A program made the position numbers and the translations under genes. Positions 36,238 through 44,887 of a stretch of 64,000 bases of DNA are shown piece by piece (the first letter of the stretch is position 1; each line of letters opens with the position of its first letter). A model generated the notes under the pieces. The model did not search any database, was not told the origin of the DNA, and worked only from the letters and a program-made list of their open reading frames with translations. This DNA comes from Xanthocytophaga agilis. GTDB taxonomy: Bacteria > Bacteroidota > Bacteroidia > Cytophagales > 172606-1. The stretch covers positions 1,054,001-1,118,000 of the forward strand of contig NZ_JASJOU010000001.1 in the NCBI RefSeq assembly GCF_030068605.1, written 5' to 3'.

Positions 36238-36687
36238 TCAGTGTTTTAATTTGGATACAATCTCTTTCAGATTTAATCCTGTCGAAAAGAGATTCTCATA
36301 CGCACCGGCAATCGCATGGTGTTTGTCCAGCAGATAGGTAGTTCGTCGGGTAAAGAAGGGCATATCCTTCGGCACCAGATCATAACTCTTACCTACCGTT
36401 CCATCCGCATCAGAGAGCAGTTCAAATGGCAACTTAAATTCTTCCCGAAACCGCAGATGGGTTTCAATGTCATCACGACTGATACCAATTACCTGAACAT
36501 CCAGTTCTCTGAGTAAATCAAAAGTATCCCGAAAACCACAAGCCTGCTCTGTACAAACAGGAGTAAAATCCTTGGGATAGAAATAAAGAATGCAAGGCTT
36601 GAGCAGCATATCCTTGTACAAGGTAAACGTTTTACCTGAGGTAGAAGGCAATGTAAAATTAGGAGCTTTGTCTTTTATGTGTAACAT
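36238..36687 (-). CDS. Thioredoxin-dependent peroxiredoxin (BCP type)
   Basis: A 149-residue peroxiredoxin that reduces hydrogen peroxide and organic peroxides. The start at 36687 (MLHIKDKAPNFTLPSTSGK) is the family's usual beginning; an ATG at 36732 gives an unmatched extension. The catalytic region YFYPKDFTPVCTEQACGF holds the peroxidatic cysteine (P-V-C-T) and, five residues on, the resolving cysteine, which marks the atypical 2-Cys bacterioferritin comigratory protein group. Downstream are VIGISRDDIETHLRF and DKHHAIAGAYEN. It is transcribed alone. Confidence 0.92.
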   Translation of the reverse strand: MLHIKDKAPNFTLPSTSGKTFTLYKDMLLKPCILYFYPKDFTPVCTEQACGFRDTFDLLRELDVQVIGISRDDIETHLRFREEFKLPFELLSDADGTVGKSYDLVPKDMPFFTRRTTYLLDKHHAIAGAYENLFSTGLNLKEIVSKLKH

Positions 36688-36933
36688 GTAACAGTGTGCG
36701 TAAATAGTCGTTGAGATCGTAAAGTGGTTCAAATATCAGCAATCAGTTTTACGCATAGCAGTTAATATACTGCAAATCATTACATGATCAGAAAAAAACA
36801 CTTTCCTATTCTATCATCCTACTGGTATGTATATTCAGCCTTATACTGCCTCATATTTTCTCTGGAAATAAAATAAAACTTCAAAACAATGATGTACCAA
36901 AGGATGCTTATATTGAAAATATCTGATAACTCT

Positions 36934-39900
36934 CTACAAACGTATCGTTATACTTTGGATGGAAGTTACCTGTCCTGAACCAGGAAGTACATATTTAATG
37001 GTGACCGGATAGCTTCCTTTTTCAAGATTGGTATAGCCCTTCACAGTTCGTAACCGTTCCCAGCCGGGTCCGGAAGGCACTTTAACGTCCAGATATCTCG
37101 CGATTGCCTTATTGGTAAGTTCGCTGTAATCCTGAAGCACATAGTAATCCAGGTAATACCCAAGTAGTATCTGCCCCCCCTGTGCAGCAGCATATCCGGC
37201 ACTTACCTGATTGTCTGTCAGACGATAGGTTGATTGCCCGTTCATGTATTGCAGTTTTACCCCTTTTAATGGAGGAACACCCGTTTGGGCAGCAGATGGC
37301 CGGGATACAGTCACGGTGTTATCCAACGGATAGTGTTCATACAACAATGGATAGATCGTTTTACTGTACCAGTTGTTGTCAGGAGAAGCCTCTACCTGTA
37401 CCAAAGGTTGTACAGTTCCGTTGCCTTTCATTTCGGCTTCGTCAAATGTTTCCTCTCCTGTCATTACTTTGCCTATCACCAGTGTATTGCCTGAAGCAAT
37501 ATCCAGTCGGTCCTGTCTGTCAGAAAGTGCATTAAACTTGTCTGCCAGTGTGTTATACATACTGGTACGGAAAGCACTTGCATACAGATTTTTCTCCACA
37601 TTATTGACAGCAGTACCTTCCAGTGTATTGCTAGTCACCTCCACGGTATTATCACCTGAAACCTTCTCGGATGAGCTTCTTTTTACATTGGCGTCTACCG
37701 CTTCACTGGCCTGAGGAGTTTTGATCAGTGTCAGTTTGTATACAGTTGCATTTGTCAATGCCTCTGGAAGGGCAAATAACACAGTAGATTCACTTTTTTG
37801 ATACGAAAGAGGAGATTCTACTATCGTACCGCTACCTGCTTCAAAACGGGTTGTGTATTTCCAGCTGGTTACATTATCTTTTTCGTCAAACAAATACGCT
37901 TGTCCCTTTTTCAGTTTGATGTATCCTTGACCGTGTTCTTTTTTATAGAGGTGATACTGATTCTTTACCGGATAGCTGTAGGCTATATTTTCTTCCGGAA
38001 TATAATCAGGAGCTTTTCCCGTTACAAAGTTGCTTTCTTTCACTTCATAGTCAATCTGTCCATTCTCATCTTTCAGGGCTGTCCATCCACTTTGTTCCTT
38101 CTTTTCCCAGTGGATTTTTGCACGCACAATCAGAGAAGTTTCCTGAGGCAATGTTTCCGGTGTATTTAGTGCTACCACATCCATTCCTTCATTCCATTCC
38201 AATACAGCATTTACAACCTGTTTATTCTGGACGATCTTAATTTCATCTGTCACAATGCGGTAGGTATTCAGCTGATCCTGATTATTCATCATATTCAGTT
38301 CTGATCCTACCTTTGTATTGAATGATACCTGAGGAGCTGCAAACACACTCACATCCTGGCTGCTTGCAGCTGGTGAAATGTCAGCGATAACCTCAATATC
38401 TCCCAGTTCATTGCCAGGAGCAATAATTTCGCATTCTTCTCCAACAGTAAAGGTCAGATTCACTTTACCTTTGACCAGTCCACCCAGAATAGAATATTTT
38501 CCGGCTATACCACCCCGCATCCAGGTTGGATTAGGTAACTTTGCCTGAAGTAAAGCAGCTGCGCCCAAACTAATGATATCAAAGGATCTTTTTCTTTTTC
38601 CTACCCGAATGCCCACTTTACCGGAAAGGAAGATATAGGCCTGTCCGGAAGCATACCATCCATTCATCCCCAACGTGCCTGATCGTCCGCTACAGGTAGC
38701 TTTTTCGCCGTAGTTTCTCAGCATAACATCTGCCCCGCCACCGAGAGCGAGAGAAGCATAGAAAGGAGTTACCTCTACACTTTTGGCTACCTTGATATGT
38801 ACACCCAGTGCAAACCCTTTTCCGGATGAAATAGCATTTTCATCCCGCATGAAGTTCAGATCTATATTATCAAACACTTCTGCCACTTCCGAAGGAGGTA
38901 AAGGCAGATCTTCTACTTTGGTTCCTATCATAAAGTAGGCTTTGGCAGTAGCGATATTTGCCATATTCACACCCAACATCTGGCTGGGACGTCCCACATA
39001 GATATACCAGTCCTGTGGATCCGCATGTATTACGATTTCTCCTATCAACCCATTGGCACCTGTACCCCGAATCACATTCTGCACATTCAGGTACCCCTTC
39101 ATATTAGCATGTAACACATCATTGTCATTGTCAAACCGCATAGCCATGCTAACATAGAGCGGCACTGTGGTTTTGCCTTCGGCACCCCGTGCACGGGACT
39201 GTACAGCGGTAAAGAAGTAACCATCTCCCTTAAACTCTACATACCGCAATCCTCCTCCCTGATTAAAGGCCGCTTCCAGTGTTACATCCGCATTAAAGGC
39301 TTTGTCAGATCCGGTGATCAGTGTAACTCCAGCCATAAAGCCCAGCGAAGCAGTTGAATCCGGAACATAGGTAAACTCGGCTCCACTGTTGCGGGTTTCT
39401 GTATTGTTTGGGTTATTCTGTCGTACAGTATCCGCATTAACGACATTTAGTTTGGAATAATCGGGAACAAAGGCTTTAGGCCGTGTCATGTGATAGGACA
39501 TTCCTCCCAGAATCCCTGTAATGCTCACAGGAGGAATCACAGGGATATTACCTGTAGGCACATACGCATCCAGATGCCAGTAGCGGTAGGTAGGCATGCT
39601 ACCAAAGTACGCATTGATCTGAATCGGCTTTTTCATGATCTTCGACAAGGCAAAGGATATATTTCCTCTGAATCCATTGCCATAAACCGGGTCATCATCA
39701 AACAGTGTCAGTCGTCCCTCCAGATCAAAGGCAGTCACATGACAGGATACTGAGATATCACTTATCTTTACTTTATCAAATTCCCAATGCTGGGTTTTGG
39801 TTTTTATATCGCCATTGGTCTGAGTTCGTTCTTCTACTTTAGCCAACACCTGTACAAAAGTGCGTACCGATAATCCTTTATCGGATGAGTTCTGGGCTCC

Positions 39901-41430
39901 CATCAGGTTAAGTCCTACCCCAAGTCCCAGTGCAAATTGTCCCTGATAAATCCCAAGCCGGATGGAATCAATACTGACCGGAAACTTAGCCACCCGTGGT
40001 TGTGCAATAGTCTGTTTCTTACCTTCCGGGTCTGTAACTGTAATAGAATCTGGCATGGAGCCTGAACCAAACACACCACTCACCAGATAAGGCTTCTGGG
40101 TAGTTAGTCCCAGATTCTGGAAATCAATAGACTTTATTTGCAATAAACTTGTCGCTTCAATAGAAAGCACACCATGCAATAGTGCTGAAGGAATCAGTTT
40201 GCCATCTCTGGATTCTACCTTGATAGCACTCCCTTTCTTTAAGGTAAGCTTACCAGACCATGGCATGGAATATTCTTTATTCTTCAGAGTCGCCAGACTC
40301 ATCGAATAGTCCGTAGATTTTTCGGTTTGTATCATCATGGCCTGATACCGTAAGGAATCCTTTCCCAGAAAAGGCACCTGCATGTTCCCAGCAAAACCAC
40401 CACCAGTCAACCGATTATGTACAAGTTGCACTCCCAAACTATCCACCGAAAACGGCCATCCATCAGCAGACGCATTCAGTATATTTTTCAATCCAAAAAG
40501 ACCAGACACTCCCAGTTCATCAATGAGCAGGTTACGGGCATTGGCACTGGCTCGTTCACCACGACTTGCCAGCTCTTTGGGTAATTTCACGACAACTTCC
40601 TGCAGATAAAATCCTCTCCACAAGGTGATATCTTCTCCATAGGCCTGCTGATAATCCTGCGGGAAACTAAAGCCGGGAGGATTGATGATATCACTCATAT
40701 CTACTACTGCATTCACGACAGAAAATGAAAAGTCTTTAAGGCCTTTGATCTGAAAGGGTAAAATACTGGTTGAAATCATCATATTATTCAGATCAGTAGC
40801 ATTCACAGCAAATGTGGCTGTAACGGCAGAAGGTGTATTATCCTGGCTTTCTGCAACATCCGGAATCAGCAATCCTTTGTCAAACGAAAAGATCCCTTTC
40901 AGATTAACAGACCGGAACCCATTGCAATCAAACTCTACATAGTTGCTGTTGTCAGACGGGATAGTCAGTGTAACATGCGAGCCGATATCAATGGAATGTT
41001 CTGAGACTAGTACCAGACGAGCCAGATTGGTAGATGCCAGACCGGCTGCATTGAATGCAAGTCCCCGGCCAGCAAAGGCGATAGGTTCTGTGGTACCAGG
41101 AATAGTGAGCATACAATAGGCTGTAAAGAACCATCCCCGTTCGTTATAGTAGGCGCTATCTATGGCTATCACATATCTGTTTTCGCCTACTGTTTTGACT
41201 AGTCCTACAGGTAGTTTGGTAAAATCTCCGGCTGTCAAGGTTTCTGTTGTGCGTCCATTTTCCTGCACAGCCTTACAAACCGCCAGAATTCGTTTATATA
41301 ATGGAGAAACCAGCTTGCCTTTTATCTCAGGATGTTGAGCATGAAGTGTATCAAATTTCAGAAGGGAAATACTAATTAAAACAAAAGCGCAGACACATAC
41401 CGAGAGATGTCCCGTTCGCAATTTTCGCAT
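36934..41430 (-). CDS. Very large secreted protein of unknown function
   Basis: A 1498-residue protein with an N-terminal signal peptide ending near LHAQ (residue about 32). The rest is beta-rich, with many alternating glycine/serine and hydrophobic strands, for example LGLGVGLNLMGAQNS (about 495) and SLGGGADVMLRNYG (about 895). No T9SS sorting domain, SprB repeat, FN3 domain or known toxin domain is visible, and I recognise no family. It could be a beta-helix or barrel-type outer-membrane or surface protein. It shares strand and general character with the adjoining toxin/surface cluster but is separated from it by a divergent gene, so a link is only inferred. Confidence 0.8.
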   Translation of the reverse strand: MRKLRTGHLSVCVCAFVLISISLLKFDTLHAQHPEIKGKLVSPLYKRILAVCKAVQENGRTTETLTAGDFTKLPVGLVKTVGENRYVIAIDSAYYNERGWFFTAYCMLTIPGTTEPIAFAGRGLAFNAAGLASTNLARLVLVSEHSIDIGSHVTLTIPSDNSNYVEFDCNGFRSVNLKGIFSFDKGLLIPDVAESQDNTPSAVTATFAVNATDLNNMMISTSILPFQIKGLKDFSFSVVNAVVDMSDIINPPGFSFPQDYQQAYGEDITLWRGFYLQEVVVKLPKELASRGERASANARNLLIDELGVSGLFGLKNILNASADGWPFSVDSLGVQLVHNRLTGGGFAGNMQVPFLGKDSLRYQAMMIQTEKSTDYSMSLATLKNKEYSMPWSGKLTLKKGSAIKVESRDGKLIPSALLHGVLSIEATSLLQIKSIDFQNLGLTTQKPYLVSGVFGSGSMPDSITVTDPEGKKQTIAQPRVAKFPVSIDSIRLGIYQGQFALGLGVGLNLMGAQNSSDKGLSVRTFVQVLAKVEERTQTNGDIKTKTQHWEFDKVKISDISVSCHVTAFDLEGRLTLFDDDPVYGNGFRGNISFALSKIMKKPIQINAYFGSMPTYRYWHLDAYVPTGNIPVIPPVSITGILGGMSYHMTRPKAFVPDYSKLNVVNADTVRQNNPNNTETRNSGAEFTYVPDSTASLGFMAGVTLITGSDKAFNADVTLEAAFNQGGGLRYVEFKGDGYFFTAVQSRARGAEGKTTVPLYVSMAMRFDNDNDVLHANMKGYLNVQNVIRGTGANGLIGEIVIHADPQDWYIYVGRPSQMLGVNMANIATAKAYFMIGTKVEDLPLPPSEVAEVFDNIDLNFMRDENAISSGKGFALGVHIKVAKSVEVTPFYASLALGGGADVMLRNYGEKATCSGRSGTLGMNGWYASGQAYIFLSGKVGIRVGKRKRSFDIISLGAAALLQAKLPNPTWMRGGIAGKYSILGGLVKGKVNLTFTVGEECEIIAPGNELGDIEVIADISPAASSQDVSVFAAPQVSFNTKVGSELNMMNNQDQLNTYRIVTDEIKIVQNKQVVNAVLEWNEGMDVVALNTPETLPQETSLIVRAKIHWEKKEQSGWTALKDENGQIDYEVKESNFVTGKAPDYIPEENIAYSYPVKNQYHLYKKEHGQGYIKLKKGQAYLFDEKDNVTSWKYTTRFEAGSGTIVESPLSYQKSESTVLFALPEALTNATVYKLTLIKTPQASEAVDANVKRSSSEKVSGDNTVEVTSNTLEGTAVNNVEKNLYASAFRTSMYNTLADKFNALSDRQDRLDIASGNTLVIGKVMTGEETFDEAEMKGNGTVQPLVQVEASPDNNWYSKTIYPLLYEHYPLDNTVTVSRPSAAQTGVPPLKGVKLQYMNGQSTYRLTDNQVSAGYAAAQGGQILLGYYLDYYVLQDYSELTNKAIARYLDVKVPSGPGWERLRTVKGYTNLEKGSYPVTIKYVLPGSGQVTSIQSITIRL

Positions 41431-41759
41431 ACAACGGTGAGTTTTTTCAGAGAGAATTCTTTTCAGAAGTGGTATTCAAAAGAAATAAAAAATAACAGGA
41501 CGGGGCGTCAAGGAAATTTACAAACCTTACATGTGTAGGATTGGTGCATATTGTATCAGATCATCAAATTAGGACGATACCCAGCAATAATTTCATTCTT
41601 TTACATATGTAATTACAAGCCCCAATATTAATTACATAAATAACTCATAATCAATTATTTATACAACAAAAATTAAAGTAGACAATAGTATGTAAGCTCA
41701 GAAAAAAGAAGTATATTTACCTCATTATTCATGTAGCATTTACTACTTTTTCAACCACT
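41431..41759. other. Divergent intergenic region
   Basis: About 330 bp between the 1498-residue protein gene (minus) and the coiled-coil gene (plus), AT-rich from 41600 on. The short near-palindrome ccttacatgtgtagg lies around 41526-41540. TATATTTA about 50 bp before the plus-strand start is a weak -7 candidate. No other features are seen. Confidence 0.4.
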
Positions 41760-42596
41760 ATGGCTTATAAAAAATATACCACTGACAGTACCATTCGTAA
41801 ATATAGATCAGAATACTATCGCCTGATGGCTGAAGAGGCGCGTCTCAATGAACAATTGCATCATATGCTCAAACGCATCCGAAAAATTGCACAAGATGAA
41901 AAGCAATCTCTTGCCAATCATATTCATTTAACAAACTTACTGGCCCAGGCAACTCAGCAGAAAGCGGAACTGGAAGCTCAACCAGCATCCAAAGAACGCA
42001 ACAAGCAACTTAAAAAGGCTGAATCGGTATGGAAGGATCTCACGATTCAATACAAACGCAGCGATCTTCGTCTGGCTGTGCTTGACAGAAAAAAAGATAA
42101 GGACAATGCCGCTAAGTATATTTTAAAAGAGCTGAAACGGGATCAGGTGCGTATCCGTGCCAAAGCAGCCTATGACATCTGGAAGAAATCAGAACAGGCA
42201 GAGAAATATGAGTTTATGGACTTTGAAATGTTCATAGCATTGCATATTGTAAAAACACAGCAAAAGGCACTGGCTATTACCCAAACAGACGATGTTGCAT
42301 CCGCCCCAGAGACGGTCTTAACTCAGAAGGAGCATTTTAATCAATCCGTAAATCAACCGATTACTCATAACGCATTTAGTACTATTACAGTAAAACCAAC
42401 CTATAAGAAGGCATCAGCAACAAATGCCCGAAGCACCTTTGCAGCAATGCACTCAAGGCCACAACATGTTTTCAACAGTTTGTCAGGTATTTATTATCTC
42501 ACAAGGCAGAGGGCATTTTCCGCCCCATACCAGGCTTTAAACAAAGCAGATAACACTCTGTATAATAACCAATTACGCCTTACAGCTTCATCATAG
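41760..42596 (+). CDS. Basic coiled-coil protein of unknown function
   Basis: A 278-residue protein without signal peptide or membrane segment. Residues about 10-170 are strongly helical and rich in Lys, Arg, Glu, Gln and Ala (EARLNEQLHHMLKRIRKIAQ, then KELKRDQVRIRAKAAYDIWK), predicting a coiled coil. The last 100 residues are low-complexity with many Ser, Thr, Asn and Gln. No family is recognised. It is the only plus-strand gene between the 1498-residue gene and the toxin region, so it may belong to neither operon. Confidence 0.65.
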   Translation: MAYKKYTTDSTIRKYRSEYYRLMAEEARLNEQLHHMLKRIRKIAQDEKQSLANHIHLTNLLAQATQQKAELEAQPASKERNKQLKKAESVWKDLTIQYKRSDLRLAVLDRKKDKDNAAKYILKELKRDQVRIRAKAAYDIWKKSEQAEKYEFMDFEMFIALHIVKTQQKALAITQTDDVASAPETVLTQKEHFNQSVNQPITHNAFSTITVKPTYKKASATNARSTFAAMHSRPQHVFNSLSGIYYLTRQRAFSAPYQALNKADNTLYNNQLRLTASS

Positions 42597-42698
42597 ACTA
42601 TAGGTATTTTTTATTTATTTTCCTGCTTACTTTTACTGAGCTGTCGGGTTGACTACCTGACAGGCGAGTATCATGTTATCAATGTAACTAACTTAGAA

Positions 42699-42884
42699 TC
42701 ACTTTTCGAAAACAGAAGCAACTGCCTTTCTGAGCCAGATGCCTTTACGAAGATTGCCAGCTGGAATTGTTTTTCCATCCGCACCCACAAACGGATGAGT
42801 CACTGTGCTCCAGATAGTATCTCTGCCTGCCATAAAACGAACCAGACGGCTTACCTGATTGCCACTGATAGAGACTATCTTGCA
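42699..42884 (-). pseudogene. Silent orphan copy of part of a Hint domain
   Basis: Minus-strand sequence from 42884 to 42712 is nearly the same as the Hint-encoding stretch 47160-46986 of the large toxin gene (about 13 mismatches and a 2-nt gap over some 170 bp by eye). It translates to KIVSISGNQVSRLVRFMAG, then WSTVTHPFVGADGKTIPAG and RKGIWLRKAVASVFEK, then a TGA stop at 42701-42699. There is no in-frame start: the near ATG is in another frame and a terminator ends just upstream. It looks like the remnant of a spare or displaced toxin cassette, unable to be expressed but able to recombine with the full gene. Confidence 0.85.
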
Positions 42885-42885
42885 T

Positions 42886-42914
42886 AAAAAAAGCCCTCGT
42901 TTACTAACGAAGGC
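42886..42914 (-). terminator. Terminator after the second Imm11-like gene
   Basis: A 9-bp stem (42893-42901 with 42906-42914, one G-U pair on the minus-strand transcript) around a 4-nt loop, with a run of seven A residues at 42886-42892 that gives a T run on the minus strand. The orphan Hint copy begins right after the T run. Confidence 0.8.
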
Positions 42915-42957
42915 CTATACTTATTTTCAAAAAATCTACTTAGCCTATTTGAACTGA

Positions 42958-43665
42958 TTATATTTGATCAGATATCTCAAACTCAATCGGACAAGGGGTA
43001 ATTGAAACATTGGTGAGTTGAGCGGATTCTATCGCTTCTTTTAAGCGCTTTGAGATGACAATTCCATAACGATGAATAGAAATAGCATCTATGTCTCTAA
43101 AATCGGGTTTCATTACAGCTCTGCGAAAACCCCAATCTCTCCAGTCCAAAGCGTCTTTTTTTTCTATTAGGTCATTGTAATCCTCTACTATTATTTCATC
43201 ATCACTTATCCATTTATGTCGTATAAAATTATAATTACCAAAAGATGATTTTCCAAAATCTATATTTTGCTGGTACTTTTCTGTTAATAAATGCCAAACA
43301 AAATAAGGGTACTCCTTTTCATTCCATAGAACACTCCCTTCATAAAACTTTGTATTCGGAATAGCAAATTGTTCCAGTAATTCTTTGAATTGCTTTGAAA
43401 CTGGATACATCAATCCAGCAGGAATATCTTTAATCCAACCATGCAAATCACATATAGCATGAATTTCTTCTGGTGGATGATCACCCACATATAAAGGAAT
43501 CATACTATGAAAAGAGGTATCCTCTGGCATAAATTGCTGATAGTAAATAATCTTTCTATCTAAAGCATTTTGACTGGGGATATTTTCTGGGTTTAAATCA
43601 GGATAGATATAATTTATTGTTTCATCCCGGCCTCCGGTTTGTAAAATAAATCTTTTCATGTTCAT
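42958..43665 (-). CDS. Imm11/DUF1629-like immunity protein
   Basis: A 235-residue protein (start at ATG 43665 or, two residues later, at 43659: MKRFILQTGG). The C-terminal third has the Imm11 pattern: IHRYGIVISKRLKEAIESAQ then LTNVSITPCPIEF, comparable to the end of the Imm11/Imm43-like gene at 44888. Members of this family protect cells from nuclease toxins in polymorphic toxin systems. It has no complete toxin upstream: it follows a hairpin and a broken Imm52-like gene. It may neutralise a toxin met from other strains, or one formerly encoded here. Confidence 0.7.
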   Translation of the reverse strand: MNMKRFILQTGGRDETINYIYPDLNPENIPSQNALDRKIIYYQQFMPEDTSFHSMIPLYVGDHPPEEIHAICDLHGWIKDIPAGLMYPVSKQFKELLEQFAIPNTKFYEGSVLWNEKEYPYFVWHLLTEKYQQNIDFGKSSFGNYNFIRHKWISDDEIIVEDYNDLIEKKDALDWRDWGFRRAVMKPDFRDIDAISIHRYGIVISKRLKEAIESAQLTNVSITPCPIEFEISDQI

Positions 43666-43705
43666 TTCAACTATGATGCATTTAATAGGCTTCTCTATAA
43701 AAACA

Positions 43706-43740
43706 TCAAGGCCATGCTTTACAAATAAGAATGGCCTTGA
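43706..43740 (-). terminator. Hairpin after the Imm52-like gene
   Basis: Perfect 10-bp arms (tcaaggccat at 43706-43715, its reverse complement at 43731-43740) with a 15-nt loop. The minus-strand continuation is T-rich. It lies 18 bp beyond the Imm52-like stop codon and before the Imm11-like gene. Confidence 0.6.
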
Positions 43741-43758
43741 AAATAACAATAGCTGTGA

Positions 43759-44459
43759 TTATTTTTTGACAGGAGGTAGTGAACGAGTTGCTTTGACTAA
43801 TAACTCTTCTCCTTGTGGAGTAAAAGCATCGTATGGGCTTTCTCCTACCTGAATTAACAATCCATCGTGAATGCGTTCTGTTTTCAGTAAAGGATTAGCT
43901 TCTAAAGCTTCCATACCTCCTTGAAGTTCTAATTCCTCTTTTCCAAAGTACTGAAGCCAATTTAAACAGGTAAGATTTTTAGTGCGTAGTTCAAAACCGA
44001 AATTATTAAGAAGAATCTCATTGTATATTTCATTGAATCTACATAACGCAAAGTCACAAGAAGAGATTTGCCGCAGTAAACCGACAAAAATACTTAACAG
44101 ATTATTTTTGTTGATATCTCTTTGTATTAAAATATCGCTCTTAATAGAGATAGAGATTGATGATAAATTGTAGTCCTGATTTATTATTATACAAGCGTTT
44201 TCATCTACATCATTATCAATTACAATTTGATAATACTTTTCATTTTTCTTATTTGAGTCTAAAACAGAAAGCAATTCTTGATCTATGAAAGAATTGATAT
44301 TAGCACTTTTCCATGTTAAAGAGGAATTGGTATATTGTATTTTTTTGGATTTGGCAAATTATTGATTGACAAAATTTCCAATATTGGAAAAAATTTATCT
44401 TTTCCTCTAAAAGAATTTCCATTAACTAAAAACTTCAAATAAATATCATCTTTTTTCAT
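43759..44459 (-). pseudogene. Imm52-like immunity gene broken by a single-base frameshift
   Basis: The 3' part (from about 44330) encodes an Imm52-like protein with CLNWLQYFGKEELELQGG, IHDGLLIQVGESPYDAFTPQ and a final ATRSLPPVK. An ATG at 44459 starts MKKDDIYLKFLVNGNSF in another frame, which stops after about 48 codons. The two frames meet at a run of seven T residues (44340-44346; A on the coding strand). Eight would join them into a 233-residue protein, a normal size for this family. The frameshift is either a real loss or a homopolymer error. Imm52 proteins usually neutralise REase-5-type toxins, and a REase-like toxin tip lies just upstream. Confidence 0.75.
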
Positions 44460-44469
44460 AAAGTTATGT

Positions 44470-44733
44470 TTATATAGGCTTTTTCAAACCATTAGTATCA
44501 ATATAAAAAATCTCAAAAAACCTCTTATCTCCATCAAATGGATCATTAATAATATTTTTATTACTTAATGCTATACTTTGTTTACTAAAAACGTATTCAA
44601 TTTTAATGATTTTTGTTTTTGCTACCTCCTTAACGATCTGTCCATATCGGATGAGCTGAGCTAAGGGTTCTCCACTTAATAAACCATCAATATACTTCAA
44701 TTCTACACCAACTATATGACTAGTTTGATACAA
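44470..44733 (-). pseudogene. C-terminal fragment of a REase-fold toxin
   Basis: An 87-codon frame beginning at a TTG codon right at the end of a terminator T run, so there is no normal translation start. It encodes HIVGVELKYIDGLLSGEP, then LAQLIRYGQIVKEVAKTK and IEYVFSK. The E-x-K and the Q-x-x-x-Y-like spacing are those of restriction-endonuclease-fold toxins (Tox-REase class); the N-terminal half of the domain is missing. The following Imm52-like gene starts 10 bp after its stop, the usual toxin-immunity layout. It is best explained as a displaced, truncated toxin tip. Confidence 0.7.
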
Positions 44734-44757
44734 AAAAGCCCTTGTTAATACAAGGGC
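44732..44757 (-). terminator. Terminator after the toxin-immunity operon
   Basis: A 7-bp stem (gcccttg at 44738-44744 with caagggc at 44751-44757) around a TTAATA loop. On the minus strand six T residues follow (44737-44732). It ends the transcript of the operon that starts at 58063. The truncated REase-like toxin tip begins immediately after it. Confidence 0.8.
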
Positions 44758-44887
44758 AGTATTAAGTGATAATTATCTATTTATGCCTGTAGGACTCTTT
44801 AGTAGTATCTCTATCAAAAAAATTATAAAATCTATTCATTTCTGTATCAATCATAAAAGTCAAAAACAAGAATAGAACTATATTTTC

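Noticed and set aside
44333-44352. Programmed frameshifting in the Imm52-like gene
   Set aside because: A slippery A run exists on the coding strand, but no stimulatory structure was seen and the family is not known to use frameshifting.
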